Shown: positions 1-30,265, counted from the first letter of the stretch. The stretch: 64,000 nucleotides of DNA from Branchiostoma lanceolatum (GCF_035083965.1 NC_089725.1:27103925-27167924); one strand, 5' to 3'. Notes: generated from the letters alone by a model not told the origin. Numbers and translations are program-made.

Positions 1-372
1 ATACAGGTGGGATGAAGAGCAGGCAATGTTCTGTACCAGACTGGGCATTGTGTATTCCTCCAGCTGTCGGTGTGTTGCAGCATCAAACACATTCAGCATG
101 TCACATGTCTGTCCTCTAAAACTGATCACCACGCAGCCGTTACAGTACACCATGGTCTGGACGTATGCATCTTGTTTCACAATCATATTCTCTTCGTCCC
201 AGTCCTGTTTGGTAAAGTTATAGATGGCAATGGTGGTTCCCTGAACATCGTAGCAGCCCAACCACACCTCACTCCAGTCAGTAACGATACAGCCACAGCG
301 GGGACTCTGTTGGCAGGGCAGGAGCTTTCCGTCCTCCACCACTTTCAGGCTCCCATCTAGAGGCACCTCCAT
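1..372 (-). CDS. Partial unidentified protein, N-terminal or internal exon
   Basis: An open frame on the minus strand runs without a stop from an ATG at 372-370 to the window edge, 124 codons. The ATG has A at -3 and G at +4. The protein has beta-propeller-like spacing: a piece reading WSEVWLGCYDVQGTTIAIYN, then VYCNGCVVISFRG and LNVFDAATHRQLEEY, each resembling one blade of a WD40-like repeat. I do not recognise the family; a large multidomain protein with a C-terminal propeller is possible. It could also be an internal exon whose acceptor lies just upstream of the ATG. If the start is real, the gene is head to head with CCDC85 across about 1.5 kb. Codon use and lack of stops make a real exon likely; identity is unknown. 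Confidence 0.5.
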   Translation of the reverse strand, partial: MEVPLDGSLKVVEDGKLLPCQQSPRCGCIVTDWSEVWLGCYDVQGTTIAIYNFTKQDWDEENMIVKQDAYVQTMVYCNGCVVISFRGQTCDMLNVFDAATHRQLEEYTMPSLVQNIACSSSHLY

Positions 373-1916
373 TTTAGTTTCACTGAGGGTCTACTTCCTC
401 TTCTGATCTGCCACACTACATCTTAGACATAGGCGGGCCTCCGAGCTATGATTGAATAGATCAATGTTACTATCTTGGCAGGGATTAATGTCTCAAATAC
501 AAAGAAATACAAACAAAGAAACAAAGGAAGAAACAAACACAATGTACAGGTGATTCAACCATAAAACATGAAGTGAAAGTGAAACATGTACAAATGTAAC
601 ATTGCTAGTCAGTAAGGTTTAATGTAAAGCCAGATCACATATTCAGGGTTAATTTATCTTTGTGCATTAGTAGTTCAGTGAGTCTCATCTACGTAAATTA
701 CCTCTGTACAGTCACTATGCAATTAGTGCTTTATCTTTCTATAAAAAGTAGTAAAACACCTTACCTGTACTGTGTAGAAATCAAGTGGATCTCTTGCAAG
801 TTGACATACAAAAGCAAGGGATTCAAGGGAATAAAGCAGTAGGTCGAAATGTAGCATTCTCAAAGATGGTTGCCGTTTTATAGTCACTGAAACCGCAACG
901 CTACAGTTAATATTTAAGTAAGTAAGGATAGAACACTTGGTGTGTTCAAGGACATTGCCATGATTTGGTATGTTGGATGTGTTACACATTGTGTAAATTA
1001 TTCTGTCACCGCCAAGTATATTCAACCGAGTATTTAATCTATCCCTGTCAGCATTTATGGTGTACTTACATCAAGACGCTTCCTTTGCTGTGTTTCGCTT
1101 CCTTTGCTGTCCTTGCTATGTACTTGTCCCGTTTTGGGGGGCGTATAGCCACTCACGTCCACTCGACCAACAACTTTCGTGTTTTATTACGCGCCAAACA
1201 GATGGTACTACGTCATCCTAAAACGCGTGCTGATTGGTTGACTCAAGTTGGGGATGGTCCGGCTGATTCATTTGCTATTATTAGTCTCCGTGTGCTGTTT
1301 ACTTCTGCTAGCTTGTTGCGAAACCTAATGCATTTTCTTACAATTATAGAACATTTCAACAATTTCTTTAATGTTTCAAAACCTTTTAATTTAATGGTAC
1401 TTCCGTGGCATCGATTAGAGTACCATATATGTGCATGTAAAATATATTTACGATGGGTACAACTACTAAGTAGAACAGCCAGAGTAATGTCAGAGGTCAG
1501 CAGCTTTCCGGCCGGCCATCTTGGTAGGGGACAGCCGATAGTAGCGAGCAAACAACGCTCGGCTGTTACATTTCAAAGTCTTTTCCTGTTTATATTGCGT
1601 GGTATTGATCATTTCCACGCCCGCACATGTAACCAAGCGTGTGAGGACGCTGTTGATGATATACAAGTGAACGTGAGGAAGAGGAAAGAGACGTAACAAG
1701 GCCGGAATCGCGCCGCTGGTTGTGTCTAGATCGCACCTGGGACAGATCGCGATCGGCTGCTGAAAGTCGGAATTTTGCTGTAGACCCCTTACTCACATTT
1801 CCGGTCTACAAGACGTCCAGAAGACAAACGTATCCAAACACTTGTCGTCTGGTGTTGATTAGGGTTGGAACTGATATCAAGGTTTGTGCCTGACAAGAAA
1901 TCCGGGAAAGCTAGCT
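373..1916. promoter_or_regulatory. Intergenic region with probable CCDC85 promoter
   Basis: The first 600 bases are AT-rich with no visible gene. From about 1140 the sequence becomes CpG-containing and promoter-like. Visible motifs are a CRE/ATF-like TACGTCAT at 1209-1216, an inverted CCAAT box (ATTGG) at 1233-1237, an AP-1 site TGACTCA at 1239-1245, and a YY1-like GCCATCTTG at 1515-1523 next to GGCCGGCC. The 5' UTR of CCDC85 probably starts between about 1520 and 1860. A 243-codon open frame at 965-1696 has no protein-like composition and is not called. Confidence 0.35.
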
Positions 1917-19710
<17,794 letters not shown>

Positions 19711-19796
19711 ACAAACGGCACGGACCAGGGCTCCTCTACACTCAGACTGGTGGACCATACCAGATAAGGGAGGATGTGTTACAGCTGGGAATGTTG

Positions 19797-19973
19797 TAGC
19801 CTCTACCAGGCGCCGCGGATTGCTCGAAAAATAGTAGAAATTGGCTAAATAGAGTGAATAGTGTGCTAAGGGAGTCAGCTACAGAGAGAGTGACATGCAC
19901 CTATTGTCCCTCTCTCCGTAGCTGACTCCCTTGGCATACTATTCACTCAATCCGCGGAGTCTGGTAGAGGCTA
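19797..19973. mobile_element. MITE, TAGCCTCTACCAG termini
   Basis: Two arms of about 75 bases are inverted copies: TAGCCTCTACCAG, CCGCGGATTG, then AGTGAATAGT and AAGGGAGTCAGCTAC with few changes. The loop is about 30 bases. The flanks read GGGAATGTTG on the left and GGGATGTTG on the right, an approximate 9-bp target duplication. It sits 86 bp after the CCDC85 stop codon, so it probably lies in the 3' UTR. Confidence 0.85.
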
Positions 19974-20938
19974 GGGATGTTGTGTCAAGTCCATGATAGA
20001 ATACTAGGAACACTGGAGTTTGTTTTCTCCCTGTGCAGTGTATTGTCTCCAATCTACATGTGGCACTTCATTTTGATCCACAGAAAGCAGAGCCTGGTGT
20101 GTACCACGAGTCTGTGTGTAGAGGGGTCCTAGCTGAAAATTGTATCTTATTTTATAGCTGCATTTTATAAGTGACAAACATAGCAGACAAGTTGCCAATG
20201 AGCCGACGCAACCTAAAGATTTGACAACATTTAGCTGAGCTGCTCTCAGTGATGTTGGTAAGATTTATATACAAACTGCAGTTTCAATCAAGTGAAAGCT
20301 GAATGAAGACATGCAAGTGATTGGACACGGAATGCTTGTTTTTAAAAGTATGTGTTGTAGAAGTTCTGGTGAGTTTTAAGTTGGTTGGAAATTTGTCTTG
20401 TGTAAAGAATGTGAGGAAGGTGGTGTAGTAGACTGAACCCTGTTGAAACGTGCATGCATAAACAAAGCAGGTTTGGTCAGACTTTGGTAATGATGCACAG
20501 AAGGGTTGGCAGTGATGGCACGTGTACAGAGTTATATTGTGTAAAATGGTAGCTAAGAATGTGAATAACCAGTGTCAAACCTCATGAACCGATGGAACCA
20601 AGAGAAGCCTTCGCATCCCACAGTGCCATAGTGCATCCATGTTCAAACTGGGGACATGCAGGGTACTGACATATATAGAGACTTACCCACAAGAATTCTT
20701 GATCAAAGAAGAAATGTTGACTTTAGCAGAAATGCACCTTATGTTGTGGTTAATTGTCAACTGTGCCAATAGTAGCTACGGTATAATTACTATTCTAGTG
20801 TTACATGATGAATATCTTTGTGACTAGCAGTGCCATACATATCTTAGTTGCAGTTGTGACTGTAGTGCACTGTTGGTTACATATGATTACTGTTACTTCC
20901 TATAGGTATGAGGTGAAATATGCACTGAAGCAACCTAA

Positions 20939-21174
20939 AGGCCCTGTCACACTTGTGCGTATATTCAAGTGCGTGTGAGTTGTGCATTAACATTTTTTTG
21001 GTTTAAGTAAGGTTTGCGGGGAGGAAGTTGTTTTCTACTTTGACCCATCGTTGTGCAGTCTGGTTATCAAACCAAAGGAATTACTTATTCGGCTGCAAAC
21101 TTAACCTAAACCAAAAACATGTTAATACGCAACTCATTCGGGCTTGTATATATGCACAAGTGTGACAGGGCCCT
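20939..21174. mobile_element. MITE, GGCCCTGTCACACTTGTGC termini
   Basis: The first 26 bases and the last 26 are inverted copies (GGCCCTGTCACACTTGTGCG against its inverse). An inner pair of arms contains the TGTTAATACGCAACTC-like block. There is no open frame. A more diverged relative with similar ends (GGCCCTGTTCATCACACTTG) lies at 54748-55045. Confidence 0.8.
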
Positions 21175-22424
21175 AACAGACCTTGAAATTATTGCTTGTA
21201 TGAAATTCAGTGTTTGAGTTGAAGTTTTGCAACTTACGGTACTTCAGTCTTATTGCCAAAAACTGGAACTTCCCGCCGACAGAAATGCACCACGGCTGTA
21301 CCTTACAATATTTGGTTACTTCCAGTTGCGAAACTAGTCAGCCAGGCACACTGTCATGTTACTAGTGTGCCATTGCACTACATTGTATATACTTTGTAAT
21401 GTGTATGTATCTTAAGTAAGGTTTGCATTTATCCACATTATGTTCAGTGTTATGTGAAATTTATGTACCCATGTAAAGTTGAAGGAAAAATTCGCAATGT
21501 GTTTGTGTTGCCCTCATGTTTTGATATGTGATGTTCATTAAGTAGACTATTTATACCACTTGTACCTACATGTATCAGTAGACATGAATGATCAGACTTT
21601 GGCAGACGTTGTGGACAGACTTGGCAAGTTCTGCTGCGTGGCATGGGTTTTGATGATTTCTTGACAGCTATTTATATAATAATGTAATGGATGGAATTTC
21701 CACAGTATTGTAGTATTTATATATTTTCCTTGTAGATAGAACATCAATATTACCTGTTGGTGCATATTTAGAGCTGTCTTGGACCTTTGTGGTTCCTTTA
21801 TCATACCACTATAATTGTATATTCTTGTCATCAGCATAAACATGCTTGAAATATGGTACAGCAACATGTCCTGGCTCATTGTTGTGTCTCTTTCTTAACA
21901 TGATAATAGGCACACTTAGCAGTATAGCACACAAGATGACCAAAATTGGATTTCTCTAATCCTTGATTTCATATTTTGAATATGATGAAAGATGTAAAAG
22001 CATGATTTAAAAGGCAATGAAACACAAAAGGTTTGAAAAATCTTTCTTTATCCACAAACTCCCAAATATTGGGTCACTCTAGTGGAAAGAGGGTGTAACT
22101 AGAAGTTACTTTGGGGAAAGGGTGGATGAAGGTGTCAGGCCTGTCAATGTGTTGTCATACAGCACCATCAACAATTACAAGTAGCAACAGATTCTGCAAA
22201 AGACTACAGTAACACTTCTACACTACTGGTCTCCATTTAAATATTTGTTGTAAAGACAAGCAGAGAAACAGGCTGTAGGTGTACATGTACAGTTTATTTG
22301 TTGACCACATTGTGGACACAACATCAGTGATCTCCAGCTGCAACAGCTAACTTAAGTTAAATCTAAGAACATATTCTGCACTCCCTAGCAGTAACCCCCT
22401 GCACAGTAATGGCATCATGGAATG

Positions 22425-22555
22425 AAATTCGCAAGGTAACAGGTACTCAAGCAACTGGATGGATTTGGAAACGGTCCATTGACCGCTGTTGATCATTTCC
22501 AAATTTATCCATTACCTTGCGTGTCTTATTACCTGGATGTCTAACCTTCATCGAT
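22425..22555. repeat. Dispersed repeat family, copy 1
   Basis: The segment contains CAAGCAACTGGATGGATTT, an inverted GGAAACGG / CCATTTCC-type pair and TGGATGTCTAACCTTCATC. Related segments lie at about 25641-25715, 35915-36135 and, in the opposite orientation, 49945-50090. It probably represents a short interspersed or foldback element. Confidence 0.65.
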
Positions 22556-22894
22556 GTGTATGGAGTGAGAGTTTACAAAATCAAAAGTACCGAACCCTCA
22601 AAAAGAGTTGTCACACTTCTGTGGTGAACACAACTACTAGAGGTACAATCAATGAACGATGGACGCCATAGAGATCACAATTACACTTCTGTCAATTACG
22701 AATACATATTCTGACAAATACAGATTCAATAACTAAGTCAGACAAAGTAAACCTAATTGGTGTGAAGCAAGTATAAGTCAGATCTTTGACACTTTCAGAT
22801 GTGAGTCACAATGACAAAATAATAAATGAGCTTTAAACTGGAGTAACAGGGACAAACTACAACAGAGAAACATTTCCATCAAATATATGTTGGA

Positions 22895-25800
22895 TTATCT
22901 GTTCCAGCCCCCACGTGAGTCTCTCCTGTTCCACATGCCGTCTCTGCCTGTTATCCTGATACTGGGCAGTCCTTGGGTTGGGGCAGAGCTGTTGTTCTGG
23001 CCCGTGGGGGGAGGGCCCCGCGGGGTGTCGTAGTGGGGTCCTCTGGGTTGGAAACTGGAGGAGCCCCCCATGGGTGGGGTGGGGTAGCCCGGGGTGGTGG
23101 GGGTATGTGGTGGCTTGTATGGCGTTGAAGAGAACTGGCTACTACTGTCAGAATACCCCCCTCCAGAGTAGCCACCCCCCTTCCCCGGCCCCCCTTGGTA
23201 GTTTCCCGAGCCAGGGTAGCCTCCACTCTGGTTGTAGCCTGTGTTGCCAGCGGGTTGGCCGTAGCTGGCACCGCTGCCGCCGCCTGCCCCGTAAGCACCG
23301 GACTGCTGGCCAAAGTTTCCCCCACTTGCACCGTAGCCTGAAGCACCAGACGAACCATATCCACCGGCTTGCTGATAGTGACCACCTTGAGCGTTGCCAA
23401 AGTTGTCCCCTCCTTTCGGACCGTACAAACCCGGGGGAGGAGCTCCTTGTTGCACAAAGTTTTCGGACCCAAACTTAGCCTGGCTGGTGCCATATCCCTG
23501 CTGACTGTACCCAGTGGCACCGCCTGCGCCCATACTGGTCCCGTCGGCACTGTAACTGGAGCTAGTAGGCCCCACTTCTGTACCCTGGGTGCTGTAACTA
23601 CCTGTGGAGCCCTGCTGGCTGAAATTTACATCTGCTGCACCCTTGGGTAAGTAAGAAGAGGTCCCTGTGGTTTGACTTTGAGAGGGGTCGGGTGGAACCC
23701 CCTGGGGAAAGTTCGGAGGAGGCACGGCTGTGTTGTGGGGTGGGGGACCTGGAGGCGGCACTGGGGGCGGGTAGTTGGGGGGCGGAATGTTTGGGGGAGG
23801 ATAGTTGGGAGGGGGGTGGCCAGGAGGAGGAAACGCGGGCTGATGCGAGGGGGGAGGGGGCTGGGTGTAACTTTGCGTTGGAGGTGGCGGCTTGCTAACC
23901 GGTGCAGCCGGGATACCAGAAGTGGAAGGGATCTGCGATGCGTATCCACTAGTCTTGTAGTTGTAAGGGACCTGTTGGTGTACAGACGTACTACTCGCAG
24001 AAGCTTGGAGAGTAGGGAGTTGGGTGGAACTACTTGGGGCAGGGTTCTGCTCTATGGGAGGGTTGGAGCTCTCTGATATGTCCATGGAGACCAGTTCCGT
24101 GTTAGCTGTGGACTGGGGTTCCATGGGGGATGACTTAACAGACGAAGTGGAGGAGGTGGGGGCGCTGTGGTAGCTCTGTGTGGATGAGGAGGGGACCGCT
24201 TCCTGTGAGGAGTCGTCTGCGGAGAACTCGGCTCTCTCTGCGCTGGGAACTCCGTTAGCTGCAGCTGGGGGGCACAGAGGTCATGATTGCTTTGACACTT
24301 GGTTGAGCAATCAGACCAGATAAGTAAGATAAACCATAAAACAGCAAGAAATGGCAGCATGCAAGAAGTAAGGACAGTCGTGCTTCAATCAACCTTTTTG
24401 TGACCAGCATCTCCTGGCAGCCATGTTGCTATTGCAGTGCATCTATAAATTCAATCAACTGTGTTACAGTACCAGCTAGTCTAACAAAGTAACATTGCAC
24501 ACCGAGTAGATCCTTTCCCAGCAAGAGCTGACAGATATATCCATTAGTGTGGCTTCACCTGAAGTGATATACAGTCAAAACTGCCCATGGAGACCAGTAA
24601 TATCGGGTCTATCTGGGCAGGTGATAAACATAGACTTAATTCTTGGATCAATGTGGAAAATTTTCTGAGGGAATGCCAAAAAGTGGTCACTTGTGCAGGT
24701 TTGACTGTAATTGCATTAATCAAACTTGATACCCTGACATGGAAAAAGTGCCAAATGCATAGTCTTGTTATGAAAGATTTCAGAAAGGCATACCTTGTGT
24801 GGAGGGTTTTGGTTCCATCTGACCAGGGGATTCCTGCAATTTGATAAGAGAAATCATATTGTAAGAAATTGAACCACTGAGGTGCTTGCATAATCCAAAT
24901 ATACAAAATGTACCTCCAAGCGCAAAATCTACTTCTGTTACAAACATAGAAGCCACCCTTTACCCATAGCTCAAGCATCAAAGCAGGTTTAGAAATATTG
25001 TGTAAACTGTTCTCAAAAACATAGTGTCATACTGTTGTTGTTCTGTGCTTCAGTAATTTCTTGGCACCTACTATTTTGGTGAAAACAAAACATTTCCATA
25101 AGACAGTTATTGCACAATCCACAATATGCCTCCCAATGAAAACAGCCAAGTAACCTGCAAGCAATAAGGAAGTGGCTGAACACTCACTATTCTGGGTCTC
25201 TTGGCAGGTCTAGATGCAGGAGAGGGGGGAGGGGAGGGTGTTTGTATGCCCTGGGGCTGGGAATACAGGTCCAACACCTGGTGACAGATGTCTGCAGCGA
25301 GAAAAGGACATTCATCATTGAACCATCAATTATCCTCATAAAAACCTTGATCATGCTCATTAACACAAATAGCCGTCATGGTCTTCCACCACATTACTAT
25401 GAATCTTGAAACGTTTGCAGGGGTTTTATCTTTGAAATCATTCCAATGCAAACTATGCAGATTTTCTGTCAGTGATGCACTCTGCATGTCCACTATAAAC
25501 GCCTCCTTTTCACTATCACAAAATTGTATGTCCTCTTGAACTTAAACGATTCATAGCATTCAAAGGGAAGTCAAACAGGGTGATGGCAGGAAAGATGATC
25601 CTTTATTGAAATCTGCAAATAAAACAAGAAATGTCTGACCGTTTCCAAATCTATCCAGTTGCTTGAATGACTGTCTTCATACGGATCTGATTACCTGAAT
25701 GTCTAACCTTCATTAACGATATCAAAATGGATCATAGTACCTTCCAACAGTTCCAAGGACACGTCCTCTTCAAACCTGTCCCACCAGTTCTTGACTGGTT

Positions 25801-28404
25801 TGTCAGCGTTGGACTGCACAGCCCCCAGCATGTCAAACTTGGTCAGTCTCCCCGCCAGGTGCATGATGGCAATGGCAATGATCTGTGGTTCCCACTGTAG
25901 GCACAGAGTCGTACACAGGCTGGGGGACAGAAAAACACCACTTACTGTAAATCTTACAATAATCGCATTAGCTTTATTTTTGAAGTTTTCGCAGCGCCTC
26001 TCCAGCTCAAAATCATGTCTTCTGGCGATATGGTATTGTTTTGACAGCAAACCCAAAAAACAATGTGAAATTAAATCCTTGCTAAAATAAAGGTATTCAC
26101 AGTTTTATGTAGCTCTTACATGAAGAATTCAGAAGACAGAGAACCAGGTCCTTTTAGCGTTTAGATCAAATCATTTGGTTATAATGGCGTCAGGAACAAG
26201 CACAACATAAACTTAAGAAGTTTGATATAATGACCAAAACTGAAGGAACACGAAATTGATTGAAAACTAGATTTACTTGCAAACCGCAATCTTTCTTATT
26301 CAGAACATGTCATTACCGGTACGCAAAATAATTCCCACAAGTCTGTACAGTTCAAAATGTTGCACAGTACCTGTCGTTAACAAATGTCCACGCCATCTGC
26401 ACCAGCTTGTGCAGCTTATTCTTGTCTAGAGTCAGAGACTGGGCATCTTCTGCAGGGACAGAAGGATCAACTGTGTTATATCCACGTCCTGTCCAAGCAA
26501 TGCATTGGTGGGCTAGTGATAGAACTTCACACGTTTAAGTGACTTATGTAATGATGACATGGCAAAAGGGTGAAGTACACAAATTAGCGTTTGACTTCAT
26601 GCAGTCAAAGAAAACAGAGAAGCTCAGTTTCAGGTCATTGTTCACCCAGGCAAATGCATCTCAAATCTGGAAACTGACCTGTTATTCAGGTAACCTTGGA
26701 TAAAAACTACAAGAATTTAATGAAACACAATGACCCTTCACACAAATAATAATGCAAGCAACATCTGAAACTCATTGCAATGAATACAGTCCATTCTCGA
26801 ACAACAATAGACTTGACCCTACCTTTGAGAGACTTGGCATACTTGAGGATGTACATGTAGGGGTGTTCCACCTGTAGGTCGAACTTGATGGTCTGCAGGA
26901 GGATTCTCTCCAGTGTCATCACCTCCTCCTGTAACACAGGTTCAGGACATGTCTATGATTGACATGGCAGAATGGTGCTAATACAAACAATTACCATGAA
27001 AAGAGAAAGAAAGGTTGCCAGGCAAGACCTTGCAGAGATGGGTTGTGGATGGGAGAACTACCACCTACACAGAAAAAGAATTACATTGCCAAGAACAAAA
27101 TGTAGTTTAATCTGTAAAGTAGAGTAACATTCTGCATATTAATATGATATTGGGTGTACAATTGAACGTCCATCTACCACATATTGATAGATGTCAAGGT
27201 AAACTAAGGTATAATAGAGTTAATGGAAGCATATTGATACCAGACTACAGAAAGAAACAAGCATTTTACAAGTGCCATCTAACTTTACTGTGTCAGAAGT
27301 AAAAACTTACCTGCTGTATTTTGGGATCATCACCAAATGGAGCAAACTGCTTGTCGTTCAGCAAGGCCCGTGCTGTTTTGATGATGTCTCTGCATTTCTT
27401 GGGCGTCTCTTCCACCTTCCCGGCCAGGAACAGACAGCAGGCACCGGTGACCTGTTACAGTTGGACAGAAGATGTGTCATACATTTTGATCTCTAGGTAC
27501 AGACTTATGAGGATGGTAGACAGATCATATAGAACTTGGCAGCAGCTTTCTCATCTCTCATACTGTACATTTTGAAATATTCAATATACAAACTTGCAAA
27601 CAAGGGTACAGGAATGTCTGCAATTTCACACATTTCAACTTGGAAGTTAATTAAGTGCCACAATCTTATATGAATTTACAATAGTATCATCCCCATTTTA
27701 GAAAACATTGCTATCTTGTCAACCTGTGCAAAATTAGGTTTTCAACCCAAATTACAGAAAAGGAGAAGTTTAATTCATCAGAGTATTGGAAGAAAGAAAC
27801 TAATGATAGCTTTAAGGCAGATTTGGAAAGAATGAACACAATTGTTTGTACTTACATATCTGTTGAAATCCTTGAATGTGTGAAACATATAGAATCTGTG
27901 GAAATATACAACTCCAGTAGCAAAGGTTTGTGGTTTTCTGAAAGAAATTGTCAAGGGTATAACCTTTACTAATGTAAAATATCAGTAATCCCACCTATAG
28001 ATGGCACTCCCTTAGAACTTTGATATGTACTGGTGTCAACTTGTCTTCATTTATTACACTGGTATTAGTTTACTATTACAGCTTTGATAAAATAAGTGCC
28101 CAAAATAAATTATGTCTAACCACAGACAGTGAATTTTAGATTGAAACTGTATTGCCTAAAATCATCTGTGAAGGTAATGACAAAAGATAGGAACATCAGT
28201 ACTACACTGAAGTAAAGCCATCAGTATTACACTAAAGCTTATCTGTCCACCAAATGTTAAAGGATACAATCCCAGTGCTGTCCCAGCGTCGATAATAAAC
28301 CTTGCTCCCTCCCTTCTGTACCTACACTCCGTAGCATAGTCCACCCCAGCAGTGGCGGAGGGAGAACACATAATGTCCTTCTTCTCATAGTACCAGCAGG
28401 GCAT
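22895..28404 (-). CDS. CCNK: Cyclin K
   Basis: Coding exons (minus): 28404-28268, 27937-27856, 27451-27311, 26928-26823, 26449-26371, 25919-25741, 25291-25188, 24833-24794, 24264-22895; all phases agree, 745 aa (human about 580). Residues 1-250 form the two cyclin folds, with [89 protein letters not shown] and [19 protein letters not shown] all very close to human cyclin K. The protein activates CDK12/CDK13, which phosphorylate the RNA polymerase II CTD and support long-gene and DNA-repair transcription. The tail is unusual: Pro-rich at about 410-480, then Gly/Tyr/Ser/Gln-rich ([11 protein letters not shown]) at about 505-670. Intron 1 is U12-type. The start ATG has A at -3. Confidence 0.95.
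24570..24709. mobile_element. MITE in CCNK intron 8
   Basis: It starts ACAGTCAAAACTGC and ends in the inverted copy GCAGGTTTGACTGTA, about 140 bp. A possibly related sequence with alternating AGTGACCAC / GACCTGTC blocks lies at 45775-45940 in UBR7 intron 1. It stops about 85 bases from the 40-bp CCNK exon 24833-24794. Confidence 0.6.
25641..25715. repeat. Dispersed repeat family, copy 2 (partial)
   Basis: It carries CCGTTTCCAAATCTATCCAG and, after TACCTGAATGTCTAACC, the TTCATTAACG end seen in the 22425 and 35915 copies. It lies in the CCNK intron immediately after exon 25919-25741. Confidence 0.6.
27938..28267 (-). other. CCNK: U12-type (minor spliceosome) intron of CCNK
   Basis: The donor on the minus strand is GTATCCTTT (28267-28259), an exact match to the U12 5' splice-site consensus RTATCCTTT. 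Thirteen bases before the exon is the branch adenosine of CCCTTGAC (27957-27950), close to the U12 branch consensus TTCCTTRAC, at the short distance typical of this class. The exons join in frame as [14 protein letters not shown], matching the human protein. Confidence 0.85.
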
Positions 28405-28782
28405 TGTGCTTCTTTTCCTTAGTTCTGGGGCATAAATAAAGGAATGAGTTACAAAAGCAACGCAATATTCACATTCAAGCTCAGCCAGTAGGTACCAAAT
28501 GGGTTACTTTCACAACGCAAAAGCTGGCTTCTAAAACTAGTAAAAAAAGTTGCATGACAGAATATCGATGTCTTTAGTAAAAATTTTTGTACATTTGTAT
28601 GACATACTACTATATTGTCAAGATTGGCAATGTGCAAGATTGCTAAAGTATATGAACTTACTCTGACTACTTTGTGTGTGCCATATGTATAATTTTGTAA
28701 GGAAGCTGAAAATATAATTGCACACATGAAATTTCAAATATGGTTGTGGTTTATTTCAGCACAAATCCGACCTGAGACTTAC

Positions 28783-29099
28783 CTTGACACTCTTTACGCT
28801 ATGCCTATCGGCGGAAGCAAATTGATTATCAAGATAGGGCGGAAGGTGCTATAAGAAAACTGCTATCAAAGACTTTATAAACAGTCGTCCGACAACGACA
28901 TCATGTCCGCCAATCTGCCACATCAAATGTAGCATAACACTCCAATTTCGTCAGGGATATCCACCGGATTCAACTTTGAAATGTTCCCTGTACTTACCTG
29001 ATAATATGAGCTGCAAATTCTGTCGTCTCTGTCCAGGAATAACGTCCAAAACACCACGAACAGCTAGAAACTCGGCACTTTCTTTCCACAAGTCGCCAT
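28783..29099 (-). promoter_or_regulatory. CCNK: CCNK 5' UTR exon(s) with a short upstream ORF
   Basis: A donor GTAAGT follows 28998, and the coding exon has an acceptor CAG at 28427-28425, so the transcribed leader is spliced. The leader exon carries an ATG at 29099-29097 in a YY1-like AAAATGGCGAC context, opening an 11-residue frame MATCGKKVPSF that ends at 29064. A second GTAAGT donor after 28783 may mark an alternative leader exon. Both lie upstream of the main ATG at 28404. Confidence 0.5.
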
Positions 29100-30265
29100 T
29101 TTGTAATCTTTCTGAATGAACAGCGCTACTGCGCAGGGCACCACGCGCAGATTATTCCATTATACATAGGGGGTGTCGAGAATGAAATAAGACTATACTC
29201 TAAATCTAATGACATCAGAAAAAAATATAACATAAGAAACCGTATGTAAAACACAAGCTAATCAATGTTTCATCTATTTAAATGCATTTACATAATCTAT
29301 TTTTGAATTTTTCTAGAACATTTAGATTTTAGAAAAAAAATTGGGCCCTATTTGATACAATGTTCCTGTAAGGAGCATGTAGCTCGCTGATCAAGAGAAG
29401 GCAGGAGGTAAAGGATCAAGAAAACCCTTTAAATATTGCGTTTGAGGTAAGCTGCGAGCAATCAAGTCTTGGCACGGGAGATTAGAACATTTGTTTTCAT
29501 TTATCAGCTTATAAGCTGCCCAATCGTAATGTTTTTCTGTCGCATTTTCCGTTGAATCCATTGAGGGTGCACAGATTCTATTTTCAGCGTCCATCCTTGG
29601 TTATTCAGTTGTCCAAAGATTCTGATTGTAAGAGAAGGAGGAGGAGGAGGAAGCATATCATCTTTCAACTACAGACAAATTATGTCTATAAAAAGACAAT
29701 ATCGATATTTAACATACATTGAAATTATGCAATTTGAGGATATACAAATTACAATGTTGTGATTTTCATATGGAAGGGATTATCATTTTTGGTCATTGTC
29801 AGAGCATCACATAACCAAGTTCAAGTGCATCAAAATGACACATTCTTTGATGCAGGACTATAATCATGCTAAAACAAAGAATATCAATGAATGAATGCCT
29901 CAGCTGCCATGCCCAGGGGTGTGTGGTGGTGGGTTGGGTTCGGAAGGACCCCCCCCCCTGCTTTTAACGTCCTTGCTCAGAGGTACCTGAAAAAAAAAGG
30001 TCAATGCTTCCTCTGTTGACAGTGCTCACTTGTCCCCAAAATGTACAGAAGGACCCCCTTAAACAAAAACTACAAAAAGACAATTAAACAAAATGTGAAA
30101 AAAGGACCCCCTTAAACAAAATCTACAAAAGGACCCCCTTAATTTAAACAAAATCCTGGCTATATGCATGGCATGGCTCCTAAGCAATCAAGAGATGGGA
30201 AATACGACCATCCTTAATTGGAACTTAAAGATTACCTTCTTGCTTCATTCTCCAGTAACAGAACC
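29100..30265. promoter_or_regulatory. CCNK-SETD3 divergent intergenic region
   Basis: The CCNK-proximal part (29100-29160) has TGCGCAG and CGCGCAG boxes resembling NRF1 half-sites. The rest is AT-rich. On the plus strand a GTAAGC donor after about 29448 and an acceptor ending at 30254 suggest that SETD3 has a spliced leader starting near the CCNK start, so a shared promoter is plausible. The segment 30047-30160 holds three short direct repeats of GGACCCCCTTAAACAAAA. No coding exon was seen. Confidence 0.4.

Larger units (their letters stand above)
19711..22894. other. Convergent CCDC85 / CCNK 3' regions
   Basis: CCDC85 ends at 19710 and CCNK (minus) ends at 22895, so this stretch holds both 3' UTRs. 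It contains two inverted-repeat elements (19797-19973 and 20939-21174) and one copy of a dispersed family at 22425-22555. A minus-strand AATAAA (TTTATT at 22293-22298) is a plausible CCNK poly(A) signal. No further coding exon was seen. Confidence 0.5.

Noticed and set aside
1243-1551. Short minus-strand frame MAGRKAADL near the YY1 site as first exon of the 1-372 gene
   Set aside because: It ends in a stop after nine codons with no donor before it, so it cannot lead into the downstream exon; at most it is an upstream ORF.
965-1696. 243-codon open frame upstream of CCDC85
   Set aside because: The composition is not protein-like, it recognises no family, it overlaps frames on the other strand, and the region looks like a promoter.
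22978-24076. Long open frames antisense to or shifted against the last CCNK exon (166, 199, 134 codons)
   Set aside because: They are shadows caused by the GC-rich, low-complexity cyclin K tail.
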